Assembly: GCF_038404985.1 (NCBI RefSeq)
Contig: NZ_JBBKBA010000002.1
Coordinates: 1-64,000, forward strand
DNA from: Ferrovibrio sp. MS7
GTDB lineage: Bacteria; Pseudomonadota; Alphaproteobacteria; Ferrovibrionales; Ferrovibrionaceae
DNA length: 64,000 nucleotides
Reading direction: 5' to 3'
Position numbers and translations under genes: made by a program. Every line of letters begins with the position of its first letter. The first letter of the stretch is position 1. The notes beneath the pieces were generated by a model, which saw only the letters and a list, made by a program, of their open reading frames with translations, was not told the DNA's origin and ran no database searches. This document shows positions 1 to 8,496 of the stretch, piece after piece.

Positions 1-183
1 GCGGTCGCAGATATCGAGCTGCACGAAGCGGTGCAGGCCGGGATTGGGCAGGTTGGCGATGTTGTCCAGGTTGGCGGCATAGGTCAGCTTGTCCACCGTC
101 ACCACCGACTCGCCAGCCGCATTGAGCTGCCGCACCAGCGCCGAGCCGATGAACCCGGCACCACCGGTCACGATTACCGTCAT
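1..183 (-). CDS. rfbB: dTDP-glucose 4,6-dehydratase, N-terminal fragment (runs off the left edge)
   Basis: Only the first 61 codons are present, read on the minus strand from an ATG at 181-183. They begin [20 protein letters not shown], the Rossmann NAD-binding signature TGGxGFIG of extended short-chain dehydrogenases. The following [14 protein letters not shown] is typical of RmlB/RfbB rather than GalE. The family converts dTDP-glucose to dTDP-4-keto-6-deoxyglucose in the cytoplasm, on the route to dTDP-rhamnose for surface polysaccharide. The gene is divergent from uvrB with about 88 bp between the start codons, so both promoters must lie in 184-271. A UDP-sugar epimerase is the alternative, since the catalytic residues are outside the window. 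Confidence 0.8.
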   Translation of the reverse strand, partial: MTVIVTGGAGFIGSALVRQLNAAGESVVTVDKLTYAANLDNIANLPNPGLHRFVQLDICDR

Positions 184-271
184 CGCCGAAAATCTCCCAA
201 AAATAGTCCCCCTGTATAACCCGGACAGCCCGGACTCGCCAGACGCGCCCAGGCACGCCATATTCTGCGCC

Positions 272-2518
272 ATGGCCAAAGCACAGACCCTGAGCATCGA
301 GCGCGAGATCGAGGATCCGGACCGTTTCGCGGACGCGAATTTCCCGGAATTCCTGCCCCATCGCCCGGAACGCCCGGACAAGAGCGAGGGCGGCATCGCC
401 TATGACCTGCAGGCCCCCTATGAGCCGGCCGGCGACCAGCCGACCGCCATCGCGGAACTGACCGAGGGGGCAGCCAAGGGCGAACGCGACCAGGTGCTGC
501 TCGGCGTCACCGGTTCCGGCAAGACCTTCACCATGGCCCAGATCATCGCCCGCTCCGGCCGCCCGGCGATGATCCTGGCGCCGAACAAGACCCTGGCCGC
601 CCAGCTCTATGGCGAGATGAAGAACTTCTTCCCCAACAACGCGGTGGAATACTTCGTCTCCTATTACGACTATTACCAGCCGGAAGCCTACGTCCCACGC
701 AGCGACACCTATATCGAGAAGGACGCGGCGGTGAACGAGCAGATCGACCGCATGCGCCACTCGGCGACGCGCGCGCTGCTGGAACGCGACGATGTGATCA
801 TCGTCGCCTCGGTTTCCTGCATCTACGGTATCGGCTCAGTGGAAACCTACACCGCCATGACCCTGGCGCTGGAAGCCGGCAAGATGCTGGATCGCGACCT
901 GCTGCTGCGCCGCCTGGTGGAACTGCAATACCGCCGCAACGATGCCGCCTTCCAGCGCGGCGCTTTCCGCGTGCGTGGCGACGGCATCGAAATCTTCCCC
1001 TCCCATATGGAAGACCGCGCCTGGCGCCTGTCGCTGTTCGGCGACGAACTGGAAAGCATCGTCGAATTCGATCCGCTGACCGGCCAGCGCACTGGCGAGA
1101 TGAAGAGCGTGAAGCTCTATGCCAACAGCCACTATGTGACGCCGAAGCCGACGCTGCAGCAGGCTATCGAGCTGATCAAGGTGGACCTCAAGCTGCGCCT
1201 GGACGAACTGACCCGCTCGAACCGGCTGCTGGAAGCGCAGCGGCTGGAGCAGCGCACCAGCTTCGATCTGGAAATGATGGCGGCTACCGGCGCCTGCGCC
1301 GGCATCGAGAATTACTCGCGCTATCTCACCGGCCGGCCGCCGGGTGCGCCGCCGCCGACCCTGTTCGAATACCTGCCGGATAACGCGCTGCTATTCGTGG
1401 ATGAAAGCCATGTCACCGTGCCGCAGATCGGCGGCATGTTCCGGGGCGACTTCCGGCGCAAGGCGACGCTGGCGGAATACGGCTTCCGCCTGCCCTCCTG
1501 CATCGACAACCGGCCGCTGCGCTTCAAGGAATGGGATCTTTTCCGGCCGCAGAGCGTGTTCGTTTCCGCCACGCCGGGCAAATGGGAAATGGAGCGCACC
1601 GGCGGCGTGTTCTCGGAACAGGTGATCCGCCCGACCGGCCTGACCGATCCGCCGGTGGAAATCCGCCCGGTGGAGCATCAGGTCGACGACCTGCTCGGCG
1701 AATGCAAGAAGGTGATCGCCAAGGGCTATCGCGTGCTGGTGACCACCCTGACCAAGCGCATGGCCGAGGACCTGACCGAATACCTCAACGACAACGCCAT
1801 GAAGGTGCGCTACCTGCATTCCGACATCGACACCCTGGAACGCATCGAAATCCTGCGCGACCTGCGGCTCGGCGTGTTTGACATCCTGATCGGCATCAAT
1901 CTGCTGCGCGAGGGCCTCGACATCCCGGAATGCGCCCTGGTGGCGATTTTGGATGCCGACAAGGAAGGCTTCCTGCGCAGCGAGACCTCGCTGATCCAGA
2001 CCATCGGTCGCGCCGCGCGCAATGTCGATGGCCGCGTCATCCTTTATGCTGACAAGATGACCAATTCGATGCGCCGCGCGCTGGACGAGACCGACCGTCG
2101 CCGCGCCAAGCAGCAGGCTTATAACGCCGCCCACGGCATCACGCCGGAAAGCGTGCGTACCCAGATCGGCGATATCCTGCAAAGCGTCTACGAGCAGGAC
2201 CACTATACCGTGGACGTGGAGCATGCCAGCGACGGTCATCTGGTCGGCCACAATCTCAAGACCCATCTCGCCGAGTTGGAGAAGCGCATGCGCGAGGCCG
2301 CCGGCAACCTGGAATTCGAGGAAGCCGCCCGGCTGCGCGACGAGATCAAGCGCCTGGAATTGAGCGAACTGGAACTGCCCGGTACCATGGTGGTGCGCAA
2401 GCCGCTCGGCCTGGCGGAAGACGCCGCCACCTATACCGCGCCGCGTCCTGGCGGGCGCTCCACCGCCGGCCGCGCCGGCAGCAAACGCACCTATCGCGGC
2501 AGCGGCAAGCGGCGATGA
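272..2518 (+). CDS. uvrB: UvrABC excision repair subunit B
   Basis: UvrB is the damage-verifying, helicase-like core of nucleotide excision repair. It is loaded by UvrA and then recruits UvrC. From the ATG at 272 the product has 748 residues. An in-frame ATG at 89 would run antisense through the rfbB start, so it is rejected. Visible motifs are Walker A GVTGSGKT (78-85), the tyrosine-rich damage-probing hairpin [10 protein letters not shown] (131-140), a DESH box near 377-380, helicase motif QTIGRAARN, and a C-terminal UVR motif ([13 protein letters not shown], from about 675) that contacts UvrC. Relative to the usual core, which starts near [14 protein letters not shown], there is an N-terminal extension of about 43 residues. 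The tail is Arg/Gly-rich. The stop overlaps the next start (ATGA). Confidence 0.97.
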   Translation: MAKAQTLSIEREIEDPDRFADANFPEFLPHRPERPDKSEGGIAYDLQAPYEPAGDQPTAIAELTEGAAKGERDQVLLGVTGSGKTFTMAQIIARSGRPAMILAPNKTLAAQLYGEMKNFFPNNAVEYFVSYYDYYQPEAYVPRSDTYIEKDAAVNEQIDRMRHSATRALLERDDVIIVASVSCIYGIGSVETYTAMTLALEAGKMLDRDLLLRRLVELQYRRNDAAFQRGAFRVRGDGIEIFPSHMEDRAWRLSLFGDELESIVEFDPLTGQRTGEMKSVKLYANSHYVTPKPTLQQAIELIKVDLKLRLDELTRSNRLLEAQRLEQRTSFDLEMMAATGACAGIENYSRYLTGRPPGAPPPTLFEYLPDNALLFVDESHVTVPQIGGMFRGDFRRKATLAEYGFRLPSCIDNRPLRFKEWDLFRPQSVFVSATPGKWEMERTGGVFSEQVIRPTGLTDPPVEIRPVEHQVDDLLGECKKVIAKGYRVLVTTLTKRMAEDLTEYLNDNAMKVRYLHSDIDTLERIEILRDLRLGVFDILIGINLLREGLDIPECALVAILDADKEGFLRSETSLIQTIGRAARNVDGRVILYADKMTNSMRRALDETDRRRAKQQAYNAAHGITPESVRTQIGDILQSVYEQDHYTVDVEHASDGHLVGHNLKTHLAELEKRMREAAGNLEFEEAARLRDEIKRLELSELELPGTMVVRKPLGLAEDAATYTAPRPGGRSTAGRAGSKRTYRGSGKRR

Positions 2519-3297
2519 GCACCATCGACAGCAAAGCCCCCACGGCTTTAGTCACCGGCGGCGCCGTGCGCATCGGCCGCGCCATCGCGCTGGCGCTGGC
2601 CGAACGCGGCTATGCCGTGGCGGTGCATTACAATCAATCGCGCGCCGAGGCCGAGGCGGTGGTGGCCGAGATTGCCGCGCGCGGTGGCCGCGCTGCCGCC
2701 ATCCAGGCCGATCTCGGCGACCATGACGCGGTGCTGAAACTGCTGCCCGAGGCAGCCGCCGCATTGGGGCCGGTATCGCTGCTGGTGAACAATGCCTCGC
2801 TGTTCGAGTATGACCGCATCGACAGCGCCGACCTCGCCTCCTGGCAGCGCCACATGGATGCCAACCTGCGCGCGCCGTTCTTTCTCGCCCAGGCACTCGC
2901 CGCCGCCCTGCCGCAGGGCGTCGCCGGCAATATCGTCAATATCATCGATCAGCGGGTCTGGCGCCTGACGCCGCATTTCGCCACCTACACGTTGTCGAAG
3001 GCCGGGCTGTGGACCCTGACCCAGACGCTCGCCATGGCGCTGGCGCCGCGTATCCGCGTCAACGGCATCGGGCCCGGCCCGGTGCTGCCGAGCAGCCGCC
3101 AGTCGGCGGAACAATTCGCCCAGCAATGGCGCTCGACGCCGCTGCAGCGCGGCGCACACCCGGAAGAGATCGCCGCAGGGGTATTGTTCCTGCTTGACGC
3201 GCCGGCCATGACCGGCCAAATGATCGCCCTGGATGGCGGCCAGCATCTGCCCTGGCCGTCACCCGGAACCGGTGCCGCCACCGATCCGGAGGAATGA
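2515..3297 (+). CDS. Short-chain dehydrogenase, pteridine reductase (FolM/PTR1 type)
   Basis: A 260-residue classical SDR with cofactor loop [12 protein letters not shown] (14-25) and NNAS (92-95). The catalytic Tyr158-x3-Lys162 is present, but the usual SDR serine is replaced by Asp145, exactly 13 residues before the Tyr. That D-x12-Y-x3-K spacing is the one known for PTR1 pteridine reductases, so reduction of dihydro-monapterin or other pterins with NADPH is the likely reaction. The arginine in the glycine-rich loop (RIG) also fits NADPH. It overlaps uvrB by 4 bp and is followed immediately by folB, which supports a pterin role. No promoter of its own is apparent. A generic SDR of other specificity remains possible. 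Confidence 0.8.
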   Translation: MSTIDSKAPTALVTGGAVRIGRAIALALAERGYAVAVHYNQSRAEAEAVVAEIAARGGRAAAIQADLGDHDAVLKLLPEAAAALGPVSLLVNNASLFEYDRIDSADLASWQRHMDANLRAPFFLAQALAAALPQGVAGNIVNIIDQRVWRLTPHFATYTLSKAGLWTLTQTLAMALAPRIRVNGIGPGPVLPSSRQSAEQFAQQWRSTPLQRGAHPEEIAAGVLFLLDAPAMTGQMIALDGGQHLPWPSPGTGAATDPEE

Positions 3298-3298
3298 G

Positions 3299-3721
3299 AT
3301 GACCATTCACGACCGCGCCCGTGCCGTCTGGGCCGATTTTCCGCTGCCGTCGCTGCCGGCGAAAACCCTGCGCCGCGTCTTCGTGCGCGACCTTACCCTG
3401 ATGGCCAGCATCGGCATCTATGATGCCGAGCGCGAACACCGCCAGCGGGTTGTGATCAATCTCGACTTGTGGGTGCAGGAGACGCCCGGCGAACCGCCGA
3501 GCGGCTATGCCGACGTGGTCTGCTACGAGCAACTGGTGAACCGCACCAAGGTATTGCTTGAGGAAGGCCATATCGATCTGGTGGAAACCCTGGCCGAAAA
3601 GCTGGCGCAACTGTGCCTTGCCGATCCTCGCGTGCAGCGCACGCGCGTTAGGGTGGAGAAGCCGGACGCGATATCTGCCGCCGCCGGTGTGGGCGTTGAA
3701 ATTGAACGGGTTGCAGGCTGA
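3299..3721 (+). CDS. folB: Dihydroneopterin aldolase
   Basis: A 140-residue FolB family protein. FolB cleaves 7,8-dihydroneopterin to 6-hydroxymethyl-dihydropterin and glycolaldehyde in folate synthesis, usually as a tunnel-shaped homo-oligomer. The segment from FVRDLTLMASIGIYDAERE is the family signature, including the conserved region around the substrate-binding Glu. The start is the ATG at 3299, preceded by GGAGGAATGAG within the end of the SDR gene. A longer upstream frame (3233) is only the overlap with that gene. It sits one base after the SDR stop, so uvrB, the pteridine reductase and folB look like one transcript. Confidence 0.93.
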   Translation: MTIHDRARAVWADFPLPSLPAKTLRRVFVRDLTLMASIGIYDAEREHRQRVVINLDLWVQETPGEPPSGYADVVCYEQLVNRTKVLLEEGHIDLVETLAEKLAQLCLADPRVQRTRVRVEKPDAISAAAGVGVEIERVAG

Positions 3722-4059
3722 TTTTCCTCAAAAGGAATTTGTATTGCCCGCCGATATCGACCTTGACTTTGAGGGCGAGTTCGAATCCCGACCCGAGGTT
3801 TGTACACAGCGCCCGGCCCCGCTTGTTGCGATGCACCAAATTTATGTCAGTCCGCCGCAACGCTGTGGATAAGCCGGGAAAGCCCGTGCAGAACAACAGC
3901 TTGTACGCAGGGTCGGATGTGACGCATACAGCCTTTGCCGGGTTCCCGGTGGAGAAAACCACAATATGGGGATAGTTTCCCCACAAAGTTATCCACAGGC
4001 TTGGGGCGCTTTCGTCAAGGCCGTGTAATCATTGGATTTTCTGAGCCAGCAAGCTGCGC
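3722..4059. promoter_or_regulatory. Gene-free gap between folB and uvrC with a DnaA-box cluster
   Basis: This 338-bp gap has no plausible gene. It contains two perfect 9-mer DnaA boxes (TTATCCACA): one on the minus strand at 3864-3872 and one on the plus strand at 3989-3997. Two 7-of-9 matches lie at 3800-3808 (TTGTACACA) and 3977-3985 (TTCCCCACA). The last two plus-strand boxes are only 3 bp apart, about 65 bp before the uvrC start. The area is more AT-rich than its surroundings. DnaA control of uvrC is the simplest reading. An origin is less likely, because none of the usual oriC neighbours is present. Confidence 0.6.
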
Positions 4060-6090
4060 ATGAGCGAGTCGGAGCGGATCGAATCAGACGCCGGAATGCC
4101 CGGAAAAATGCCCAGCGATGAGGCGTTGCCGAGCGGGCTTGAGCGCGGCGCGGCGGTTATCCAGCAAAGTCTGAAAAACCTGCCGCTGGGTCCTGGCGTC
4201 TATCGCATGATCGGTGCGAACGACGTTGTGCTCTATATCGGCAAGGCGCGCAGCCTGCGCAAGCGTGTCGCCAACTACGCGAAGCTGAACGGCCTGAGCA
4301 TCCGTATACAGCGCATGGTGCGCCAGGTGATGCGCGTCGACGTTACGGTGACGCATACCGAAGCGGAAGCCTTGCTGCTCGAAGCCAACCTGGTGAAGCA
4401 GTTGCAGCCGCATTTCAACGTGCTGCTGAAAGACGACAAGTCTTTTCCCTATATCCTGGTTGCCCGCGACCATGAATTCCCGCGCATCACCAAGCATCGC
4501 GGCGCGCGCAATATTCCTGGCGATTATTTTGGCCCCTTCGCTTCCACCGGTGCGGTCAATACCATGCTGCATGCGCTGGCCCGCGCCTTCCCCCTGCGCA
4601 ACTGCAGCGACAGCGATTTCGCCAGCCGTGCCCGCCCGTGTTTGCAGTATCAGATCAAACGCTGCCGTGCGCCCTGCGTCGGCCGCATTGATGCGGCGGG
4701 CTATAGCGGCATCGTGGATGAGGCGCGCGACTTCCTCTCGGGCCGCAACCGCGCGGTGCTCACCGAATGGCAGCAGCGCATGCAGGCGGCCAGCGAGCGG
4801 CTGGATTTCGAGACAGCAGCGGAATTGCGCGACCGCATCCGCGCCCTGGCGCATATCAGCCAGAAGCAGGACGTCAACCTCACCGGCATCGACTATGCCG
4901 ACGTGATCGCCGCCCATGCCGAAGGCGGCCAGGTCTGCGTGCAGATTTTCTTCTTTCGCGCCGGGCAGAATTTCGGCAACCACGCCTATTTCCCGTCTCA
5001 TGCCCGCGATGTCGAGATCGGCGACGTGCTGGATGCCTTCATCGGCCAGTTCTATGCCCAGCGCGAACCGCCGAAACTGATCCTGCTGAGCCACCCGGTA
5101 GAGAATGTGGAACTGATCGCCGAGGCGCTGAGCCAGCATGCCGGCTTCAAGGTGGAGGTGGCGATACCGCAACGCGGCACCAAGCGCGACCTGGTGGAGC
5201 ATGCCATCAACAACGCGCGCGATGCGCTGCGGCGCAAGATGGCGGAAAGCGCCACCCAGCGCGAATTGCTCGCCGGCGTCGCCGCGCTGTTCGCCCTGGA
5301 AGCGCCGCCCGCGCGTATCGAGGTCTACGACAACAGCCATATCCAGGGCCGCCATGCGGTCGGCGGCATGATCGTGGCCGGGCCCGAGGGCCTGCGCAAA
5401 TCGGCCTACCGCAAATTCAACATCCGCAGCGAGGACCTGGTGCCGGGCGACGATTACGGCATGATGCGCGAGGTGCTGACCCGCCGCTTCCAGCGCCTGC
5501 TTAAGGAAAAGAGCCTCGAAGCGGACGCCGCAGCCGAGGCCGAGGCCGAGGCCCTTCCTGAAACTGAAGCCGAAACCGAAGCCGCCGGCGAGAATGGCGA
5601 GGCTTTGGAAACACCCGCGACGCGCCAGCGCAACGAAGGCGAATGGCCGGACCTGATCGTGATCGATGGCGGCCGCGGCCAGTTGGCGGCGGCGATGCAG
5701 GTGCTGCAGGATCTCGGCATCCCGGAACAGCCGGTGGTGGCGATCGCCAAGGGGCCGGAGCGCAATGCCGGGCGCGAGCAGTTCTTCCTGCCGAACCGCG
5801 AGCCGTTCATGCTGGAACCGCGCCACCCGGTGCTGTTCTTCCTGCAACGACTGCGCGATGAGGCGCACCGCTTTGCCATCGGCACCCACCGCGCCAAGCG
5901 CGCCAAGGACCAGTTCCGCTCGCCGCTGGATGAAATCGCCGGCATTGGCGCCTCACGGAAAAAGGCCCTGCTGCTGCATTTCGGCTCGGCCAAGGATGTG
6001 GCCCGCGCCGGCCTCTCCGACCTGGAAGCCGCGCCGGGCATCAGCAAGGCGGTGGCGAAGAAAATCTATGATCATTTCCATGGCGGCTAG
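4060..6090 (+). CDS. uvrC: UvrABC excision repair subunit C
   Basis: UvrC makes both incisions around the lesion after UvrB has bound. The 676-residue product has the N-terminal GIY-YIG nuclease (GVY at 46-48, YIG at 59-61) for the 3' cut, a UVR motif (LDFETAAELRDRI) that binds UvrB, the RNase H-like nuclease beginning EVYDNSHIQGRHAVGG for the 5' cut, and a C-terminal pair of helix-hairpin-helix motifs. A Glu/Ala-rich low-complexity stretch (about residues 487-525) interrupts the RNase H-like half. It is an expansion of AE and ET dipeptides and probably a flexible loop. There is also an unusual polar N-terminal extension of about 35 residues before the nuclease fold. The gene starts after a DnaA-box-rich gap. 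Confidence 0.97.
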   Translation: MSESERIESDAGMPGKMPSDEALPSGLERGAAVIQQSLKNLPLGPGVYRMIGANDVVLYIGKARSLRKRVANYAKLNGLSIRIQRMVRQVMRVDVTVTHTEAEALLLEANLVKQLQPHFNVLLKDDKSFPYILVARDHEFPRITKHRGARNIPGDYFGPFASTGAVNTMLHALARAFPLRNCSDSDFASRARPCLQYQIKRCRAPCVGRIDAAGYSGIVDEARDFLSGRNRAVLTEWQQRMQAASERLDFETAAELRDRIRALAHISQKQDVNLTGIDYADVIAAHAEGGQVCVQIFFFRAGQNFGNHAYFPSHARDVEIGDVLDAFIGQFYAQREPPKLILLSHPVENVELIAEALSQHAGFKVEVAIPQRGTKRDLVEHAINNARDALRRKMAESATQRELLAGVAALFALEAPPARIEVYDNSHIQGRHAVGGMIVAGPEGLRKSAYRKFNIRSEDLVPGDDYGMMREVLTRRFQRLLKEKSLEADAAAEAEAEALPETEAETEAAGENGEALETPATRQRNEGEWPDLIVIDGGRGQLAAAMQVLQDLGIPEQPVVAIAKGPERNAGREQFFLPNREPFMLEPRHPVLFFLQRLRDEAHRFAIGTHRAKRAKDQFRSPLDEIAGIGASRKKALLLHFGSAKDVARAGLSDLEAAPGISKAVAKKIYDHFHGG

Positions 6091-6159
6091 GCCTTTCCAT
6101 GGCGGCCTGGATGCGGCCCGAGCCTGTGCTAAAGCGCGGCGGTATGCGATAATCCGGCC

Positions 6160-6780
6160 ATGCTGAGCAGCCTGCCCAACCTGCTTACCCTCTCGCGCAT
6201 CCTGGCCATCCCGGCAATCTGCGCCGCCTTCTACCTGCCCGGCGCCTGGAGCGCCTGGGTGCCACTGGCGCTGTTCGCCGCCGCCGGCATCACCGACTGG
6301 TTCGATGGCTACCTGGCGCGCAAATGGGGCCAGATGTCGAATCTCGGCCGCTTCCTCGATCCGGTCGCCGACAAGCTGCTGGTCTGCGCCGTGATTTTGA
6401 TGCTGATTGCCTTCGAGCGCATTGACCGCATCACCTGCCTCGCCGCCGTGGTGATCATGTGCCGCGAGATCACCGTGACGGGCCTGCGCGAATTCCTTGC
6501 CGAGCTGCGCGTCAAGGTGCCGGTGAGCCGGCTGGCGAAGTGGAAGACCACGGCGCAGCTCATCGCGCTCGGCTTCCTGATCGTCGGCGACTATGCCTTC
6601 GCCTGGCTTCATGCCCGCTTCATCGGCGAGGTGCTGATCTGGATCGCCGCCATCCTCACGCTCTATACCGGCTGGGATTATCTGATCACCGGCCTGCGCC
6701 ACATGGCGGCGAGCGATGCGGCGAAAAGCGATGCCGATGCCAAGTCGGGCAATGGCAATGACTCGAAAGCCGCGGAATGA
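6160..6780 (+). CDS. pgsA: CDP-diacylglycerol-glycerol-3-phosphate 3-phosphatidyltransferase
   Basis: An integral membrane CDP-alcohol phosphatidyltransferase of 206 residues that makes phosphatidylglycerol phosphate from CDP-diacylglycerol and glycerol-3-phosphate. The family signature DGxxAR-x8-G-x3-D-x3-D is complete: DWFDGYLARKWGQMSNLGRFLDPVADK spans roughly residues 46-72, and its aspartates hold the catalytic metals. Several hydrophobic segments flank it. The C-terminus is a short polar Ala/Ser/Asp tail. It lies 69 bp after uvrC, in the same direction, and its stop overlaps the moaD start (ATGA), so translation of the two is probably coupled. Confidence 0.93.
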   Translation: MLSSLPNLLTLSRILAIPAICAAFYLPGAWSAWVPLALFAAAGITDWFDGYLARKWGQMSNLGRFLDPVADKLLVCAVILMLIAFERIDRITCLAAVVIMCREITVTGLREFLAELRVKVPVSRLAKWKTTAQLIALGFLIVGDYAFAWLHARFIGEVLIWIAAILTLYTGWDYLITGLRHMAASDAAKSDADAKSGNGNDSKAAE

Positions 6781-7031
6781 TCAAGCTGCTGTATTTCGCT
6801 ACGTTGCGTGAACGCATCGGGCTGGCGGAGGAATCGCTCGCGCTGCCCGCCAGTATCACCACCGTCGGCGCCCTGCTCGACTGGTTGCGCCAGCGCGGCC
6901 CGGAATATCAGCGCGCCCTCACCGATCCGGCCATGGTGCGCGTGGCGGTGAACCAGGATTACGCCCGCAGCGACGATGCGGTGAAGCCCGGCGATGAAGT
7001 GGCGCTGTTTCCGCCGGTCACCGGGGGCTAG
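6777..7031 (+). CDS. moaD: Molybdopterin synthase small subunit
   Basis: An 84-residue ubiquitin-like sulfur carrier ending in the diagnostic Gly-Gly (LFPPVTGG), whose C-terminal carboxylate is thiocarboxylated. With MoaE it inserts the dithiolene sulfurs into precursor Z (cPMP) during molybdenum cofactor synthesis. The start overlaps the end of pgsA by 4 bp and moaE follows after 3 bp, so the subunits are made together. Confidence 0.93.
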   Translation: MIKLLYFATLRERIGLAEESLALPASITTVGALLDWLRQRGPEYQRALTDPAMVRVAVNQDYARSDDAVKPGDEVALFPPVTGG

Positions 7032-7034
7032 AGC

Positions 7035-7499
7035 ATGCAGCCGGAAATCCGCGTCCAGCGCGAGGATTTCGATATCGGCGCCGAGATGGAGCGCCTGACA
7101 CGCGGCCGGCACCAGATCGGCGGCGTGGTCAGCTTCACCGGCCTGGTGCGTGACATCGCGCCTGACGGTATGGGTCAGTCCAGCCTGACGCTGGAGCATT
7201 ATCCCGGCATGACCGAACGCCAGCTCGAGGCCATCGCGGCGGAAGCCTGGAACCGCTGGCCGCTGGATGCCTGCCTGGTGATCCACCGCTATGGCAAGCT
7301 GCTGCCCGGCGACCGCATCGTGCTGGTGATCGCTGCTTCCGCGCACCGCCAGGCCGCCTTCGAGGCCTGCGCCTTCCTGATGGACTGGCTGAAAACCAAG
7401 GCGCCGTTCTGGAAGCTGGAGGAAGCCGCCGGGGAGCGCCGCTGGGTTGCCGCCAAGGCCGAGGATGATGCGGCGGCACAGCGTTGGTCCCAGGACTAG
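7035..7499 (+). CDS. moaE: Molybdopterin synthase catalytic subunit
   Basis: A 154-residue MoaE homologue, the catalytic large subunit of molybdopterin synthase, which forms a heterotetramer with MoaD. The conserved core VVSFTGLVRD, the LEHYPGM segment, the IHRYGKLLPGDRIV strand and AFLMDWLKTKAPFWKLE (containing the active-site lysines) are all present in order. It is the last gene of the uvrC-pgsA-moaD-moaE run. No clear intrinsic terminator follows, and about 200 bp of non-coding DNA separate it from the next gene. Confidence 0.94.
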   Translation: MQPEIRVQREDFDIGAEMERLTRGRHQIGGVVSFTGLVRDIAPDGMGQSSLTLEHYPGMTERQLEAIAAEAWNRWPLDACLVIHRYGKLLPGDRIVLVIAASAHRQAAFEACAFLMDWLKTKAPFWKLEEAAGERRWVAAKAEDDAAAQRWSQD

Positions 7500-7698
7500 T
7501 GGACCGCTCCGCGAGTAATCGAGGCGGTGATAATCCCGGCCAGGATGCTCGCAGGCCGCAAACCGCCCCCTGCAACCGGCGTTTCATTTTCAATTGTCCC
7601 ATTGCAGGCCCGCATGCTAGCGTTCGCGGCCCTCAGGGGTGGGGGTTCAGAGGACCGACAGGGATGTGGGGCAAAGGTAATAACCGGCCAGGCGGAGC

Positions 7699-8265
7699 GT
7701 GGCCGTGAGTCAGCCGCTGACGGCTGCACCGCCGGCGACGTTCGCGCCGAGCGTGACCACTGATGTATTGCGCACCGATTCGCTGCGTACGTTGCTCGCC
7801 TATTGGCGCGACAAGACCCGCGAACGCAACGGCATGCTGCCAGCGCGGCGCGATCTGCGGCCCGACGACATGGTCGGTTTCCTTAGCTGCGTGTCGCTGA
7901 TCAATGTCTACAGCAATCCGCGCCGCTTCCAGTTCCGCCTGGTCGGCACCGGCATCGTGCAGCAGATGGGCCGCGAGAGCACCAGCCAATGGGTGAATGA
8001 AGGCCTGTTCGCCGACCGCGCCTCGAAAGTCTTCGGCTTCTTCTCGATCCCGGTGGATACGCGCGGCCCCGCCTTCGCCGCCGGGCATTACGTCGTGCAG
8101 CCGAGCAACCGCGTGCTGCAATTCGAGACCGTGCTGGCGCCGCTCTCGTCCGATGGCCATGGCGTCGACATGCTGCTCGGCGGCCTGGTCGGCGAAGCGC
8201 TGCAACATGGCGAAGTCATCCGCCAGTTCGACTACGAACGCGTCCACCCGCTGCTGCTGGACTAG
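7699..8265 (+). CDS. PAS-domain protein (PAS_5 type)
   Basis: A 188-residue cytosolic protein of the stand-alone PAS family (PAS_5) that is abundant in Rhodospirillales. The diagnostic stretch is RRDLRPDDMVGFLSCVSLINVY followed by FRLVGTGI, near residues 50-95. No output domain is attached, so it is probably a ligand or redox sensor module acting on a partner. The start is uncertain. GTG at 7699 gives this length and GTG at 7705 is equally possible. A preceding purine-rich CAGGCGGAGC could be the ribosome site for either. Its true ligand and partner are unknown. Confidence 0.7.
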   Translation: MAVSQPLTAAPPATFAPSVTTDVLRTDSLRTLLAYWRDKTRERNGMLPARRDLRPDDMVGFLSCVSLINVYSNPRRFQFRLVGTGIVQQMGRESTSQWVNEGLFADRASKVFGFFSIPVDTRGPAFAAGHYVVQPSNRVLQFETVLAPLSSDGHGVDMLLGGLVGEALQHGEVIRQFDYERVHPLLLD

Positions 8266-8292
8266 GCCTGCTTCATCATACCCACCTATTTC

Positions 8293-8362
8293 GTCATTCC
8301 CGCGAAAGCGGGAAACCCATTTTTGCTGTCTGTAATGGGACCCTCGCGTTCGCGAGGGGGAC
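8293..8362. repeat. Inverted pair of extragenic palindromes (REPIN-like)
   Basis: Two copies of one palindromic unit face each other. The plus copy, 8293-8324, begins GTCATTCCCGCGAAAGCGGG and ends in CCCATTTT. The minus copy, 8334-8362, reads GTCCCCCTCGCGAACGCGAG on its own strand and ends GGGTCCCATT. Each unit forms a GC-rich hairpin of its own. The same unit recurs at 30923-30953, 30983-31013, 31309-31338 and 47493-47522. Confidence 0.85.
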
Positions 8363-8379
8363 GGAACTCAGCTAGTACC

Positions 8380-8407
8380 GTCATGGTCCGCGTTCGCGGA
8401 CCATGAC
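8380..8407. repeat. Perfect 13-bp stem palindrome
   Basis: GTCATGGTCCGCG at 8380-8392 and its exact complement at 8395-8407 are separated by two bases. It sits directly after the palindrome pair at 8293-8362 and before the ilvE terminator, in the convergent gap between the PAS gene and ilvE. It starts and ends like the other extragenic palindromes (GTCAT...ATGAC), so it is probably a second repeat family rather than a dedicated terminator. Confidence 0.7.
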
Positions 8408-8423
8408 GTGGTAGGAAATGCAA

Positions 8424-8447
8424 ATGCCCGGGTGTTGGCCCGGGCAT
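8424..8447 (-). terminator. Probable intrinsic terminator of ilvE
   Basis: ATGCCCGGG at 8424-8432 pairs with CCCGGGCAT at 8439-8447 around a 6-base loop, about 50 bp beyond the ilvE stop. On the minus strand it is followed by a modestly T-rich run (TTGCATTTCC), so it would be a weak terminator. Confidence 0.55.
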
Positions 8448-8496
8448 CGCAACTCAAGTGCCTCCGGCGCTAGTCCGGGGGAATGCGGTATGCGTC

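Noticed and set aside
89-271. Upstream start for uvrB at the ATG at 89.
   Set aside because: The extra 61 codons are antisense to the conserved rfbB start and have no similarity to UvrB.
3776-3795. A tRNA, because of GTTCGAATCC at the T-loop position.
   Set aside because: The bases on either side do not form a T-stem, and no acceptor or anticodon arm is found around it.
3722-4059. Replication origin because of the DnaA boxes.
   Set aside because: Only two perfect boxes, no DNA unwinding element that stands out, and none of the usual alphaproteobacterial origin neighbours (hemE, dnaA, parAB, gidA). A DnaA-regulated promoter is simpler.
4084-5889. A 601-codon minus-strand open frame across uvrC.
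   Set aside because: It is a mirror of the real gene: its composition (His/Gln/Arg/Ala-rich, no motifs) is what the reverse complement of high-GC coding DNA gives.
7519-7698. A riboswitch in the gap before the PAS protein.
   Set aside because: No match to a known aptamer core that I can recognise and no strong conserved-looking stems.
8266-8460. A CRISPR-like array.
   Set aside because: The repeats are two or three unequal palindromes in opposite orientation with no regular spacers and no cas genes.
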